Source of the DNA: Amycolatopsis sp. MtRt-6
GTDB lineage: Bacteria; Actinomycetota; Actinomycetes; Mycobacteriales; Pseudonocardiaceae
Assembly (NCBI RefSeq): GCF_017308975.1
Contig: NZ_JADWPD010000004.1
Span: forward strand, 317,901 to 381,900
Direction of reading: 5' to 3'
DNA length: 64,000 nt
Part shown: piece by piece, positions 25,823 to 37,808 of the stretch
Numbering within the stretch: position 1 is the first letter of the stretch
Layout: each line of letters starts with the position of its first letter
The notes under the pieces: generated by a model
Told to the model about the DNA's origin: nothing
Seen by the model: only the letters and a program-made list of their open reading frames with translations
The model's database searches: none
Made by a program: the position numbers and the translations under genes

Positions 25823-26150
25823 GCACTACTCGATTCGAGGTCTACGCCGCGCCGGACCGGGCCGGGCGCGGAAGGCCGGGGAGCGGGAACACCCGGCGGT
25901 CAGCGGTCGGGAGGTGGCCGGGCGGGTCGCCGCTCCTGCCGGCGATCGGCCTCGGGCCACCGTGCGAGAGTGAAGCCGGCGGGACGCCGGCATACGAGGT
26001 GCTCTCGTCTGCGCCCAGTTTACCGGATCGTTGTGAATACGCAGTGTGGGCGGAACCGGATGTGGGGTGGAGCAGGGGGCGGAAACAGGGGTGGACACGA
26101 GAAAGGCCCTCGCCCCTGGTCGGGGCGAGGGCCTCAGGCTGCCTCGTGGC
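25823..26150. other. Leader of the desaturase gene and terminator of the cold-shock gene
   Basis: This 328-bp non-coding gap holds the palindrome CTCGATTCGAG (25829-25839) next to the desaturase start, a possible operator or leader element, and the cold-shock terminator at 26104-26134. I see no supported small gene. No convincing promoter hexamers were found between 25850 and 26100. Confidence 0.6.
26104..26134 (-). terminator. Intrinsic terminator of the cold-shock gene
   Basis: AGGCCCTCGCCCC (26104-26116) and GGGGCGAGGGCCT (26122-26134) form a perfect 13-bp stem around a 5-base loop. Read on the minus strand it ends in TTTC, and it lies 16 bases after the cold-shock stop codon. Confidence 0.85.
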
Positions 26151-26354
26151 TCAGATGACGCTGACGCGCTGGGCCTGCGGGCCCTTCTGGCCCTGGCCGA
26201 TTTCGAACTCCACGCGCTGACCCTCGTCGAGCGACTTGAAGCCGCTGCCCTGGATCTCGGAGTAGTGGACGAACACGTCCGGACCCCCGCCGTCCTGCGC
26301 GATGAAGCCGAAGCCCTTTTCGCCGTTGAACCACTTGACACTGCCCTGAGCCAT
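26151..26354 (-). CDS. Cold-shock-domain protein (CspA family)
   Basis: A 67-residue single-stranded nucleic acid-binding protein acting as RNA chaperone. It starts [20 protein letters not shown] and has both RNP motifs (KGFGFI and VFVHY), then [26 protein letters not shown]. Start ATG 26354 gives the family's standard N-terminus; ATG 26360 two codons upstream is possible. AGTAGGT is the ribosome site. It lies 100 bp after the methyltransferase gene on the same strand and ends at a strong terminator, so it could be co-transcribed or have its own promoter in the gap. Confidence 0.95.
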   Translation of the reverse strand: MAQGSVKWFNGEKGFGFIAQDGGGPDVFVHYSEIQGSGFKSLDEGQRVEFEIGQGQKGPQAQRVSVI

Positions 26355-26454
26355 ACCCATACCTACTCTTTGTAGTGAGCCTGGGCGTCCCGTTCGGACA
26401 CCCGGTCTCGCGACCATCCTCCCATTGCCGGACCGGAGAGGCCACCCCCGGTGG

Positions 26455-27720
26455 TCAAACTCCCCAATCGGGTCGCAGCGGCATGCCCATTCCGCCCTCG
26501 CTGTCGGTCCGCACCCCGAGGATGTGGTGCAGTTCGATCTCGCGCCGTTCGAAGGCCAGCCGGCAGGCCGCGAGGTAGAGCGCCCACACCCGGCTGCGCC
26601 CGGCGCCCGCCTCGGCGACGGCCTCGTCCCAGTGCTCGTCGAGGTTGGCGCACCACCCGGCCAGGGTCTTCGCGTAGTGCTCGCGGAAGTTCTCCGAGTG
26701 GCGCACCTCCAGCCCGGCGTCGTGCATGGCCGTCATCAGCTCGCCGGGCGCCTCGAGCTCGCCGTCCGGGAAGACGTAGCGGTCGATGAACCCGCGCGAG
26801 CGGTGCGCGACGCTGGTGTCCGGGTTGGTGATGCAGTGGTTGAGCAGCCGCCCGTGCGCCTTGAGCTTGCCGGCCAGGAAGCGGAAGTAGCCGGGCACGT
26901 TGCGCGCGCCGATGTGCTCGGTCAGGCCGATCGACGAGATCGCGTCGAAGCCGGTCTCGGTGACGTCCCGGTAGTCCTGGTGCCGGATCTCGGCGCGGTC
27001 GGCGATGCCGAGCGCGACGATGTTCTTCTGCGCCCACTGGGCCTGTTCACGCGAAAGGGTGACACCGATGGCCTCGACGCCGTAGTGCCGGACGGCGTGC
27101 GCGACCATCCCGCCCCAGCCGCAGCCGACGTCGAGCAGCTTCATCCCGGGCTGGAGGCCGAGCTTCTTGCAGATCAGGTCGAACTTGTGCGCCTGCGCCT
27201 CCTCCAGCGTGGCGTCCGCGTGCGGGAACACCGCGCACGTGTAGGCCATCGACGGGCCGAGGACCAGCTCGTAGAACCGGTTGGACACGTCGTAGTGGCT
27301 GGCGATGGCCTCGCTGTCGCGCACCTTCGAGTGCCGCAGCGCGGTCAGCCCGCGCCGGAACCGGCTCGGGTGCTCCTCGGCCGGCGGCTTGACCACCCGC
27401 AGGTGGCGCGGGCCGAGCTTGCGCAGCAGCCACAGCCGGTCGGCCGGGGTGAGCTGGTCGACCTGCGCCGACAGGGCGTGCAGTGCGGTGTAGAGGTCGC
27501 CCTTGACCTCGATCGCGCCGGCGACGTACGCGCGGGCGAGGCCGAGGTCGCCGGGGGAGGACATCAGGTAGTCCAGCGCCAGCGGCGAGTGCACCTCGAA
27601 GGCCACCGGCGCGTCGGCCGGGCCGCTGCGGCTGCCGTCGTAGGCGGTGATCGACACCTGGGCGCGCGGTCCGAGCAGCCGCTCGAACACGGCGCCGACG
27701 GTGATGTTTTCCTGGGTCAC
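26455..27720 (-). CDS. tmsB: Fatty-acyl methyltransferase for 10-methyl fatty acids (CFA-synthase family)
   Basis: A 421-residue SAM-dependent methyltransferase of the cyclopropane-fatty-acid synthase family. The SAM site is [32 protein letters not shown], preceded by [25 protein letters not shown] and followed by SIGLTEHIG and [21 protein letters not shown]. It would transfer a methyl group to the double bond of oleoyl lipid. The partner flavoprotein gene is immediately upstream; in mycobacteria and related bacteria such pairs make 10-methylstearic (tuberculostearic) acid. GTG 27720 follows AAAGGA and gives the family N-terminus. Without the partner it could act as a plain cyclopropane synthase, so the call rests on the pair. 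Confidence 0.85.
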   Translation of the reverse strand: MTQENITVGAVFERLLGPRAQVSITAYDGSRSGPADAPVAFEVHSPLALDYLMSSPGDLGLARAYVAGAIEVKGDLYTALHALSAQVDQLTPADRLWLLRKLGPRHLRVVKPPAEEHPSRFRRGLTALRHSKVRDSEAIASHYDVSNRFYELVLGPSMAYTCAVFPHADATLEEAQAHKFDLICKKLGLQPGMKLLDVGCGWGGMVAHAVRHYGVEAIGVTLSREQAQWAQKNIVALGIADRAEIRHQDYRDVTETGFDAISSIGLTEHIGARNVPGYFRFLAGKLKAHGRLLNHCITNPDTSVAHRSRGFIDRYVFPDGELEAPGELMTAMHDAGLEVRHSENFREHYAKTLAGWCANLDEHWDEAVAEAGAGRSRVWALYLAACRLAFERREIELHHILGVRTDSEGGMGMPLRPDWGV

Positions 27721-27731
27721 GTTCGTTCCTT

Positions 27732-29138
27732 TCACCGGCGGCGGACGCATTTTTCGTAGAGGCCGAGCAGCCGCTCGCGCGGGTCGTAGGCGCGCTTGAG
27801 CTTCCGGTAGGCGTCGCCGTTGTACAGCCGCCAGAACTCGTCCTCGGTGTAGAAGCTGTCGGAGTAGAGCGACTTGTGGCCGCCGAGCCGGGTGACCTCG
27901 GCTTCGATCATCCGGTTGTGCACGCCGTCGCGCTCGCCGGGGTCGAGGGGCACGGCCGACCAGAACCCGAAGTTGACGTACAGCTCCTCGGGGTCCAGTT
28001 CGTACAGCGGCCAGCGGATGCCGCCGGGCCGCTGCCGCAGCGGGCAGATCCAGACCGGGCTGATCGGGATTTCCCGTTCGAAGAATTCGAGGAACTCCGC
28101 GGCCCGGCCGAGCGGGACCTCGATGTCCTGCACGATCGTCTCTTCCGGCGGCAGCCGCCGCAGCTTCAGCAGCCGCTCGGCGATCCGGAACCGCCGGTCG
28201 AGCGCGACGGCCTTCCAGTACACCGAGGACCGCAGGAACCGGCGGCCGAGCAGCAGCCGGGGCAGCCGGTGCTGGACGCCGAACGCGCGCGAGCACCAGA
28301 ACCAGTCGGTGTCCCAGCGCCAGAGGTAGTCGCGGACGGTGAGGTGGTCGGTCTCGCGGCGCTGGATGGAGCGGTAGTAGATGTCCAGCCAGGTGTAGTC
28401 GCTCGTCGCGGGCGCGGTGTCGGTGAACGTGCCGAGCGTCAGGTACAGCTCGTCCGGGCCGAAGACCGTGCCGTCGACGAAATCGACGTGCTCGCCCTCG
28501 TACTCGCTCGTCGCGCAGACCTCGCCGAGCGCCTCGAAGTACTTCCCGCGGTCGTGGTGGCGGACGTGCCGCAGCTTCACGAAGGGTTTCACCGGTTCCA
28601 GGAGGATCCGCAGCCGCAGCGCGTAGCCGAGGGTGCCGTAGGAGTTGGGGAAGCCGTGGAACAGGTCGCGGTGCTCGTTGTCCGGCGTGGCGACGACGAT
28701 CTCGCCGTCGCCGGTGAGCACCTCGAGCTCCAGCACCGATTCGTGCGGCATGCCGTTGCGGAACGACGAGGACTCGATGCCGAGCCCGGTCACCGCGCCG
28801 CCGAGGGTGATCGTCTTCAGCTGCGGCACGACCAGCGGCATCAGGCCGTGCGGCAGCGTGGCGTCGACGAGCTGCTCGTAGGTGACCATGCCCTCGACGT
28901 CGGCGGTGCGGGTCTCCGGGTCCACCCGCAGGACGTGGGTGAACCCGGAGACGTCGAGGCCGGGGTGCTTCGTCGCGGCACGGGAACGGAAGAGGTTGGA
29001 CGTCCGTTTCGCCAGCCGGACGGTGGTTTCACCGTCGATCGCGGTGAGTTGCTGTCTCAGGGCGTCGACGCGGGCTTCGTGCGCGGGGAAGGCCGGGCCC
29101 GGACGGGCTTCGGGCACCCCCGCCTGATCGGTGGTCAC
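27732..29138 (-). CDS. tmsA: FAD-binding oxidoreductase reducing the methylene intermediate to 10-methyl fatty acid
   Basis: A 468-residue FAD-linked oxidase-family protein resembling delta-24 sterol reductases. It has an FAD_binding_4 domain (FTHVLRVDPETRTADVEGMVTYEQLVDATLPHG, then LGGAVTGLGIESSSFRNGMPHESVLELEVLTGDGEIV, DLFHGFPNSYGTLGYALRLRI) and a C-terminal half with PVWICPLR and ELYVNFGFW. It sits 11 bp upstream of the methyltransferase, whose ribosome site overlaps its end, so it is expected to reduce the methylene group that enzyme creates. GTG 29138 is the start. Names follow the tmsA/tmsB (also bfaA/bfaB) nomenclature as I remember it. Confidence 0.8.
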   Translation of the reverse strand: MTTDQAGVPEARPGPAFPAHEARVDALRQQLTAIDGETTVRLAKRTSNLFRSRAATKHPGLDVSGFTHVLRVDPETRTADVEGMVTYEQLVDATLPHGLMPLVVPQLKTITLGGAVTGLGIESSSFRNGMPHESVLELEVLTGDGEIVVATPDNEHRDLFHGFPNSYGTLGYALRLRILLEPVKPFVKLRHVRHHDRGKYFEALGEVCATSEYEGEHVDFVDGTVFGPDELYLTLGTFTDTAPATSDYTWLDIYYRSIQRRETDHLTVRDYLWRWDTDWFWCSRAFGVQHRLPRLLLGRRFLRSSVYWKAVALDRRFRIAERLLKLRRLPPEETIVQDIEVPLGRAAEFLEFFEREIPISPVWICPLRQRPGGIRWPLYELDPEELYVNFGFWSAVPLDPGERDGVHNRMIEAEVTRLGGHKSLYSDSFYTEDEFWRLYNGDAYRKLKRAYDPRERLLGLYEKCVRRR

Positions 29139-29184
29139 GTCGTTGATCCTGCCTCACCGGCGGCCCGGGTGGCTCGTCGAGCAT

Positions 29185-29204
29185 CGTGAAATGACTCATT
29201 CACG
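29185..29204. repeat. Inverted repeat CGTGAA / TTCACG
   Basis: CGTGAA and TTCACG flank eight bases that contain the self-complementary heptamer TGACTCA. It lies between the end of the DivIVA-like gene (29231) and the start of the FAD enzyme (29138), both on the minus strand. It could be an operator for the lipid operon or a stem-loop. The same arms occur at 46255-46271 over a ribosome site. Confidence 0.55.
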
Positions 29205-29230
29205 TAAGTGGTTCCCGGGCGCGGGCCGGC

Positions 29231-29770
29231 TCACGCGACCGCGCGCAGCGGCGGTTGCTCCTCGAGGACCGATTCGGCGTCGGCGAGGTAGGCGTCGATC
29301 CGCCGCAGCCGGTCGGCGGTGCGGCGCTCGATTTCGGCCAGCCGGTCGGCTCGGCGGCGGGCGTCGTCGACGATCCGGTACGCCTGCGCGCGGGCGTCGG
29401 CGGTCCGCTGCCGGGCGGCCTCCTCCGCCTCCCGGACGATCGCGGCGGCGCGTTCCCGGGCGGTCGTGACGACCGCGCCGGCTTCGGCGTGCGCCAGTTC
29501 GAGCAGGTGCCGGACGCGGTCGCCGACGGCGGCCGGGTCGGCGGGGGCGCGGCACAGCCGGTCGGCGCGGGCGCTCAGCTCGGCGTGGTCGGCGCGGGCC
29601 CGTTCGAGCTGCCGCGCGAGGGTTTCGGCCTCGGCGACGGCCGCGTCGCGGTCGGCCGTCAGCAGGTGGATCTCGGCGAGGAGCTCGTCGATCCGCTCGT
29701 CGACCTGCTCGCGGTCGTAGCCGCGGAACGTCAGCGCGAAGCTCTCCGGCAGGGGCAGCGGCGCCGTCAT
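29231..29770 (-). CDS. DivIVA-domain coiled-coil protein
   Basis: A 179-residue protein. The N-terminal SFALTFRGYDREQVDERIDELLAEIHLL matches the DivIVA membrane-curvature/lipid-binding start (GYD followed by a coiled coil). It continues as near-unbroken coiled coil (TLARQLERARADHAELSARADRL, then ARERAAAIVREAEEAARQRTADARAQAYRIVDDARRRADRLAEIE). It probably works at the cell pole or septum, or as a small paralogue of Wag31. Start ATG 29770 overlaps the upstream DUF6292 stop as ATGA, so the two are made together; an association between DUF6292 and DivIVA-like proteins is inferred only from this coupling. Confidence 0.8.
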   Translation of the reverse strand: MTAPLPLPESFALTFRGYDREQVDERIDELLAEIHLLTADRDAAVAEAETLARQLERARADHAELSARADRLCRAPADPAAVGDRVRHLLELAHAEAGAVVTTARERAAAIVREAEEAARQRTADARAQAYRIVDDARRRADRLAEIERRTADRLRRIDAYLADAESVLEEQPPLRAVA

Positions 29771-30201
29771 CGGGCCGCGGCCGGACGGCGCAGCAGCGCG
29801 GCGAGCGCGCCGGCGTCCCCCGCGGTCCGCAGCCGCACCGGATCGGGCCGTCCCACGGTGTGGTCGTCTTCGTGCAGGGCGGTGACGAACCGCGCGACCC
29901 GGCGTGGCGACGGGACGACCTCGTCGCCCAGGTAGCGCAGGACGATCAGGTCTTCGCCGGAGTGCGTCTCGATCGCCGCCGCCCAGCCGCGTTCCTCGTC
30001 CCACAGCAGGGCCACGTCACGGTCGGGGTAGTGCGGCAGCCGGGTGTCGAGGGCGACGTAGGCGGAAACCGGGCTGTCGTGGTCGAGCGTGCACGACTCG
30101 AGGCCGATCCCGAGCTCGGCGGTGACGTCGCGGAGGTACTCGAGCAGCGCGGGGACGGCGGGGTGCTGGTAACCGGTCGGGAGTTCGATCGATGCGGTCA
30201 C
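29767..30201 (-). CDS. DUF6292-family protein (paralogue A)
   Basis: A 144-residue protein of unknown function. The core is GIGLESCTLDHDSPVSAYVALDTRLPHYPDRDVALLWDEERGWAAAIE, then LRYLGDEVVPSPRRVARFVTAL. It shares this layout with the divergent gene at 30390; both have exactly 37 residues from start to the GLESC motif. No signal peptide, membrane segment or catalytic motif is visible. GTG 30201 is the start. It is coupled to the DivIVA-like gene. The family is mostly actinobacterial, as far as I know. Confidence 0.8.
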   Translation of the reverse strand: MTASIELPTGYQHPAVPALLEYLRDVTAELGIGLESCTLDHDSPVSAYVALDTRLPHYPDRDVALLWDEERGWAAAIETHSGEDLIVLRYLGDEVVPSPRRVARFVTALHEDDHTVGRPDPVRLRTAGDAGALAALLRRPAAAR

Positions 30202-30244
30202 GGGGGTTCTTCGCCTTTCTCTCTCGGATACTTCGGTTCTAACA

Positions 30245-30263
30245 TGTCATCCTTTCGATGACA
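30245..30263. promoter_or_regulatory. Perfect inverted repeat between two DUF6292 genes
   Basis: TGTCATC (30245-30251) and GATGACA (30257-30263) pair around CTTTC. The site lies in the divergent gap and is a likely operator for a dimeric regulator controlling both paralogues. It covers the ATG at 30258, another reason to reject that codon as the start of the plus-strand gene. Confidence 0.55.
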
Positions 30264-30389
30264 AGTGAGATGTCGCCGGATGGACGACATCGACTGTCTG
30301 GTTTGCCGGGATTGAGCAGCGTGCGGCCGGGGTACCCGGCTTCCGGACCGCGGAGGATCCCGCGGCGGGACGGGGAAAGCGAGGCGGCG

Positions 30390-30812
30390 TTGAGCATTCT
30401 GATCGACTTCGGGCGCGACACGGAGTTCTCGTTCGAGCGGCGGTTGCGGGGCTACGTGGGGGCGGTGGCCCGGGCGGTGGGGGTGGGCCTGGAGTCGTGC
30501 ACGCTCGACGCGGGCACACCGGCGGCGGCGTACATCGCCCTCGACTGGCGCCTGTCCCGCTTCCCCGGTCACGACCTGGCCCTGGTCTGGGACGAAGTCC
30601 ACGGCTGGGCGGCGGCGATCGAGGACACGACCGGCGCGACGGCGCTGTGCTACCTCGGCGGCGAAGTGCTCCCCGAGCCCCGCGCGGTGGTCCGGTTCCT
30701 GGCCGCGGTCCGCGCGGACGACCCGGACGCGGGCACCCTGGAGGCCCCGGCCCTGCGCGAGGCGGGCGACCACGAGCGCCTGCTGGCCATGGTGCCCACG
30801 GGCCGGAGTTGA
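30390..30812 (+). CDS. DUF6292-family protein (paralogue B)
   Basis: A 140-residue paralogue of the gene at 29767: GVGLESCTLDAGTPAAAYIALDWRLSRFPGHDLALVWDEVHGWAAAIEDTTGATALCYLGGEVLPEPRAVVRFLAAV. The start is set at TTG 30390, with GAGG just upstream. This makes the distance to GLESC 37 residues, identical to the paralogue. The longer frame from ATG 30258 would add 44 Arg/Gly/Pro-rich residues without match in the paralogue and would start inside the inverted repeat. Function unknown. An S9 peptidase gene follows 25 bp later. Confidence 0.75.
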   Translation: MSILIDFGRDTEFSFERRLRGYVGAVARAVGVGLESCTLDAGTPAAAYIALDWRLSRFPGHDLALVWDEVHGWAAAIEDTTGATALCYLGGEVLPEPRAVVRFLAAVRADDPDAGTLEAPALREAGDHERLLAMVPTGRS

Positions 30813-30837
30813 TCGGTTTCGGGCACACTGGGGTCCC

Positions 30838-32718
30838 ATGGGGAAGCTGACGGCGGAAGCCGTGGTCGACCGGATGGTGCCGCAGCGGCCGCAGGTGTCA
30901 CCGGACGGCCGGTGGGTGGTGTTCGCGAGTTCGCCGGTGGGTCGCCCCGGGGAGCATCCGGTGAGCGGGTTGTGGCTGGCACCCGCGGACGGGAGCGAGC
31001 CGCCGCGGGAGTTCGCCGCCGCCGGTGTGGAGGACCGCGAGCCGCGGTGGTCGCCGGATTCCGCGTGGGTGTACTTCCTTTCGGACCGGGCCGACCGCGG
31101 GACGGCGCAGCTGTACCGGGCGGGCCGCGAGGACGGCGAGCCGGAGCAGCTGACGGACTGGCACCCGGGGATCGGCGACTACGTGCTGCTGCCGGACAGC
31201 GGTGCGGTGGCGCTCATCGCGCCGGAGGAGAAGGCCGCGCCGGCCGACCCCCGGGTTCGCGTGGTGCGGGGCGGAGCAACGGGGCCGGCCGCGGCCGGCC
31301 CACCCGATTCCCGCTCCACGTGGGACACCGTCGCCCGGCCCGATCGGCTCTGGCTCCTCGACCCCTCGACCCGCGCCGTCCGCGCGCTCGGCGACTTCGG
31401 CCCGCGGCACGTCGTCGAAGCCGCCGCGCGGCCGGATGGCCGCACCCTCGCCGTGCTCACCTGGTCCGTCGCCGACCGGGAGCCCGGGCTCTACGAACCC
31501 CGCCTCCACCTCGTCGACCCCACCACCGGTGCCCGGGAGGATCTCGGAGTCCCGGCGCTGGAGGCCGAGTCGCTCACCTGGTGGCGCGACGACGCCGGCT
31601 GGCGCCTGGCCTACCTCGGCATCACCCCGCCCGGCCTGATCAGCGGCCGCGCGATCTTCGCCGCCGCTGACCACCGGAACCTCACCGCCGGGATGAGCGT
31701 CTGCCCGGTCGAACTGGCCAGGGCCGGCGACGGCCGGCTGCTGGCCCTGTTCGCCGAAGGCCTCGACACCACGATCCGGCGCCTCGACCCCGCCGCCGGC
31801 ACCTTCACCGAGCTCGGCCGCTCGGCCGGCAGCCTGCTGCACCTGAGCGCGAGCGGCGGCAGCATCGCCGTCGTCGGGAGCAGCGCCACCGAACCCGAGG
31901 CCGTCCACTGTGGACCGCCCGGCGGTCCGCTCACCCGGCTCGGCGAACCGCGGCGGCACGGGATCCGGTGGGGCACCCAGGAACGCGTGTCGTACCGCGC
32001 CGACGACGGCCTGGAGCTCGACGGCCTCCTGATCCTCCCGCCCGGCCGGACCCGCGCCGACGGGCCCTTCCCGCTCGTCACCCTGGTCCACGGCGGCCCG
32101 TACGACCGCTTCGCCGACCGGTTCCAGCTCGGCTGGTTCCGCAACGGCCAGTGGCTGGCCGCGGCCGGGTTCGCCGTGTTCCTTCCGAACCCCCGCGGCG
32201 GCCTCGGCCACGGTCACGCCTTCGCGGCGAGCGTCGCCGGCGACGTCGGGGGCGCGGAGTTCACCGACATCCTCACCGGGATCGACCTGCTCGTCGAGGC
32301 CGGCGTCGCCGACGCGGACCGGCTCGGCATCGGCGGCGGAAGCCACGGCGGGTTCATGGCCGCCTGGGCCGTCACGCAGACGGATCGCTTCAAGGCGGCC
32401 GTCGTCAACGCGGGCGTCATCGACTGGCCGCTGCTCGCCGCGACCGGGGAGTGCGGCCGGTACGACCTCGCCCTCGGCGGCCGGGAGAACAGCCCGATCA
32501 CCCACGCCCACCGCATCCGGACACCGGTGCTCATCGTGCACGGCGAGGACGACGCGAACGTCCCGCTCTCGCAGGCCGAACTCCTGCACCACGCCCTCGG
32601 CGACCGGCCGCACGAGTTCGTCGTCTACCCCCGGGAGGGCCACTCGCTGCGCGAACGCGGCCACCAGATCGACTTCCTGCACCGCACCCGAGCCTGGTTC
32701 TCGGACCTGCTCGCCTAG
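30838..32718 (+). CDS. S9-family serine peptidase (prolyl oligopeptidase/acylaminoacyl type)
   Basis: A 626-residue cytoplasmic peptidase. The N-terminal 380 residues form a beta-propeller with repeated strand motifs (RPQVSPDGRWVVFASSP, EPRWSPDSAWVYFLSDR). The C-terminal alpha/beta hydrolase has VTLVHGGPYDRF, nucleophile Ser502 in GIGGGSHGGFMAAW, Asp572 in HGEDDANVPLSQ and His602 in YPREGHSL. It would cleave short peptides, possibly after proline or blocked N-termini. There is no signal peptide. ATG 30838 has only a weak GGGG upstream. A 21-bp repeat array follows its stop. Confidence 0.9.
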   Translation: MGKLTAEAVVDRMVPQRPQVSPDGRWVVFASSPVGRPGEHPVSGLWLAPADGSEPPREFAAAGVEDREPRWSPDSAWVYFLSDRADRGTAQLYRAGREDGEPEQLTDWHPGIGDYVLLPDSGAVALIAPEEKAAPADPRVRVVRGGATGPAAAGPPDSRSTWDTVARPDRLWLLDPSTRAVRALGDFGPRHVVEAAARPDGRTLAVLTWSVADREPGLYEPRLHLVDPTTGAREDLGVPALEAESLTWWRDDAGWRLAYLGITPPGLISGRAIFAAADHRNLTAGMSVCPVELARAGDGRLLALFAEGLDTTIRRLDPAAGTFTELGRSAGSLLHLSASGGSIAVVGSSATEPEAVHCGPPGGPLTRLGEPRRHGIRWGTQERVSYRADDGLELDGLLILPPGRTRADGPFPLVTLVHGGPYDRFADRFQLGWFRNGQWLAAAGFAVFLPNPRGGLGHGHAFAASVAGDVGGAEFTDILTGIDLLVEAGVADADRLGIGGGSHGGFMAAWAVTQTDRFKAAVVNAGVIDWPLLAATGECGRYDLALGGRENSPITHAHRIRTPVLIVHGEDDANVPLSQAELLHHALGDRPHEFVVYPREGHSLRERGHQIDFLHRTRAWFSDLLA

Positions 32719-32766
32719 CTTGTACTCCGCGCCGCCGGGACGTGTCCGGGCCAGGCACGCAGGTCA

Positions 32767-32911
32767 TCCATCCGGGTACGCGAGTCGTCCATCCGGGTAC
32801 GCGAGTTCGCCGTTCCGCTACACCGACCTCGCGTGTTCAGAAACCGAACTCGCGTGATTGGACGCGTATCTCGCGTGATTGGCGGGGCATCTCGCGTGAT
32901 TGAGGGGGCGA
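32767..32911. repeat. 21-bp tandem repeat array A
   Basis: Seven periods of exactly 21 bp. The first two carry CCGGGTACGCGAG (starting 32767 and 32788). After a diverged unit, four more carry a CTCGCGTGAT-like core at 32826, 32847, 32868 and 32889. The core is a variant of the self-complementary ATCACGCGTGAT found at 40135 and 53901. The array begins 49 bp after the S9 peptidase stop. Confidence 0.85.
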
Positions 32912-33166
32912 CACGACCTACCGGGTGACGCGGATAGCGCGCCGGGCGTGTCGCTTGTTCCACAATGGAGTGTCCACACCGGACACGAAATCCGGGCACG
33001 GCGAAGCGCGGCGACGGCGCCGGCGCGCACGCCACCGAAGCCCGCGGCGACGTTCAGCCGAACGGGTCAATGCGGCCGGATGGCCTGGGGGAGAAGGAAA
33101 GGCTTTCGAGCACCGCCTGGGAGCGCACGTGGACACCGGCGCGGCTGGTTGCTCAACCGTTGCCGT

Positions 33167-33194
33167 TCAGCATAGTGCAACTGCACTATGCTGA
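33167..33194. promoter_or_regulatory. 28-bp palindrome upstream of the hybrid histidine kinase
   Basis: TCAGCATAGTGCA (33167-33179) and TGCACTATGCTGA (33182-33194) are perfect 13-bp inverted arms separated by AC. The size and symmetry suit a MarR/TetR-type dimer or tetramer site. It ends 51 bp before the kinase ATG, where a promoter or leader should be. No regulator gene is adjacent. Confidence 0.7.
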
Positions 33195-33245
33195 GCCATC
33201 CGGTGTGCACACAGCGGGCGGGCGAAACCAGGAAACGGGTGGCGG

Positions 33246-37804
<4,559 letters not shown>

Positions 37805-37808
<4 letters not shown>

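Larger units (their letters stand above)
32719..33245. other. Intergenic region with a 21-bp repeat array and a large palindrome
   Basis: This 527-bp gap holds a 21-bp array (32767-32911), then about 250 bp with nothing I can assign, then a 28-bp palindrome (33167-33194) 52 bp before the histidine kinase gene. Short frames here encode Arg-rich repeats such as ITRDAPPITRD on the minus strand; these come from the DNA repeat and are not genes. Confidence 0.65.

Noticed and set aside
30258..30389. Upstream part of the plus-strand DUF6292 ORF as coding
   Set aside because: It contains the inverted repeat, is Arg/Pro-rich and has no counterpart in the paralogue; TTG 30390 fits exactly.
32767..32911. 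CRISPR array
   Set aside because: The 21-bp units are contiguous with no unique spacers, the core is short and palindromic, and no cas gene is in the window.
32715..33035. Minus-strand ORF with ITRDAPPITRD-like peptide repeats
   Set aside because: The peptide repeat is the direct translation of the 21-bp DNA repeat; it lacks a ribosome site and any family similarity. Similar frames at 40135 and 53880 were rejected for the same reason.
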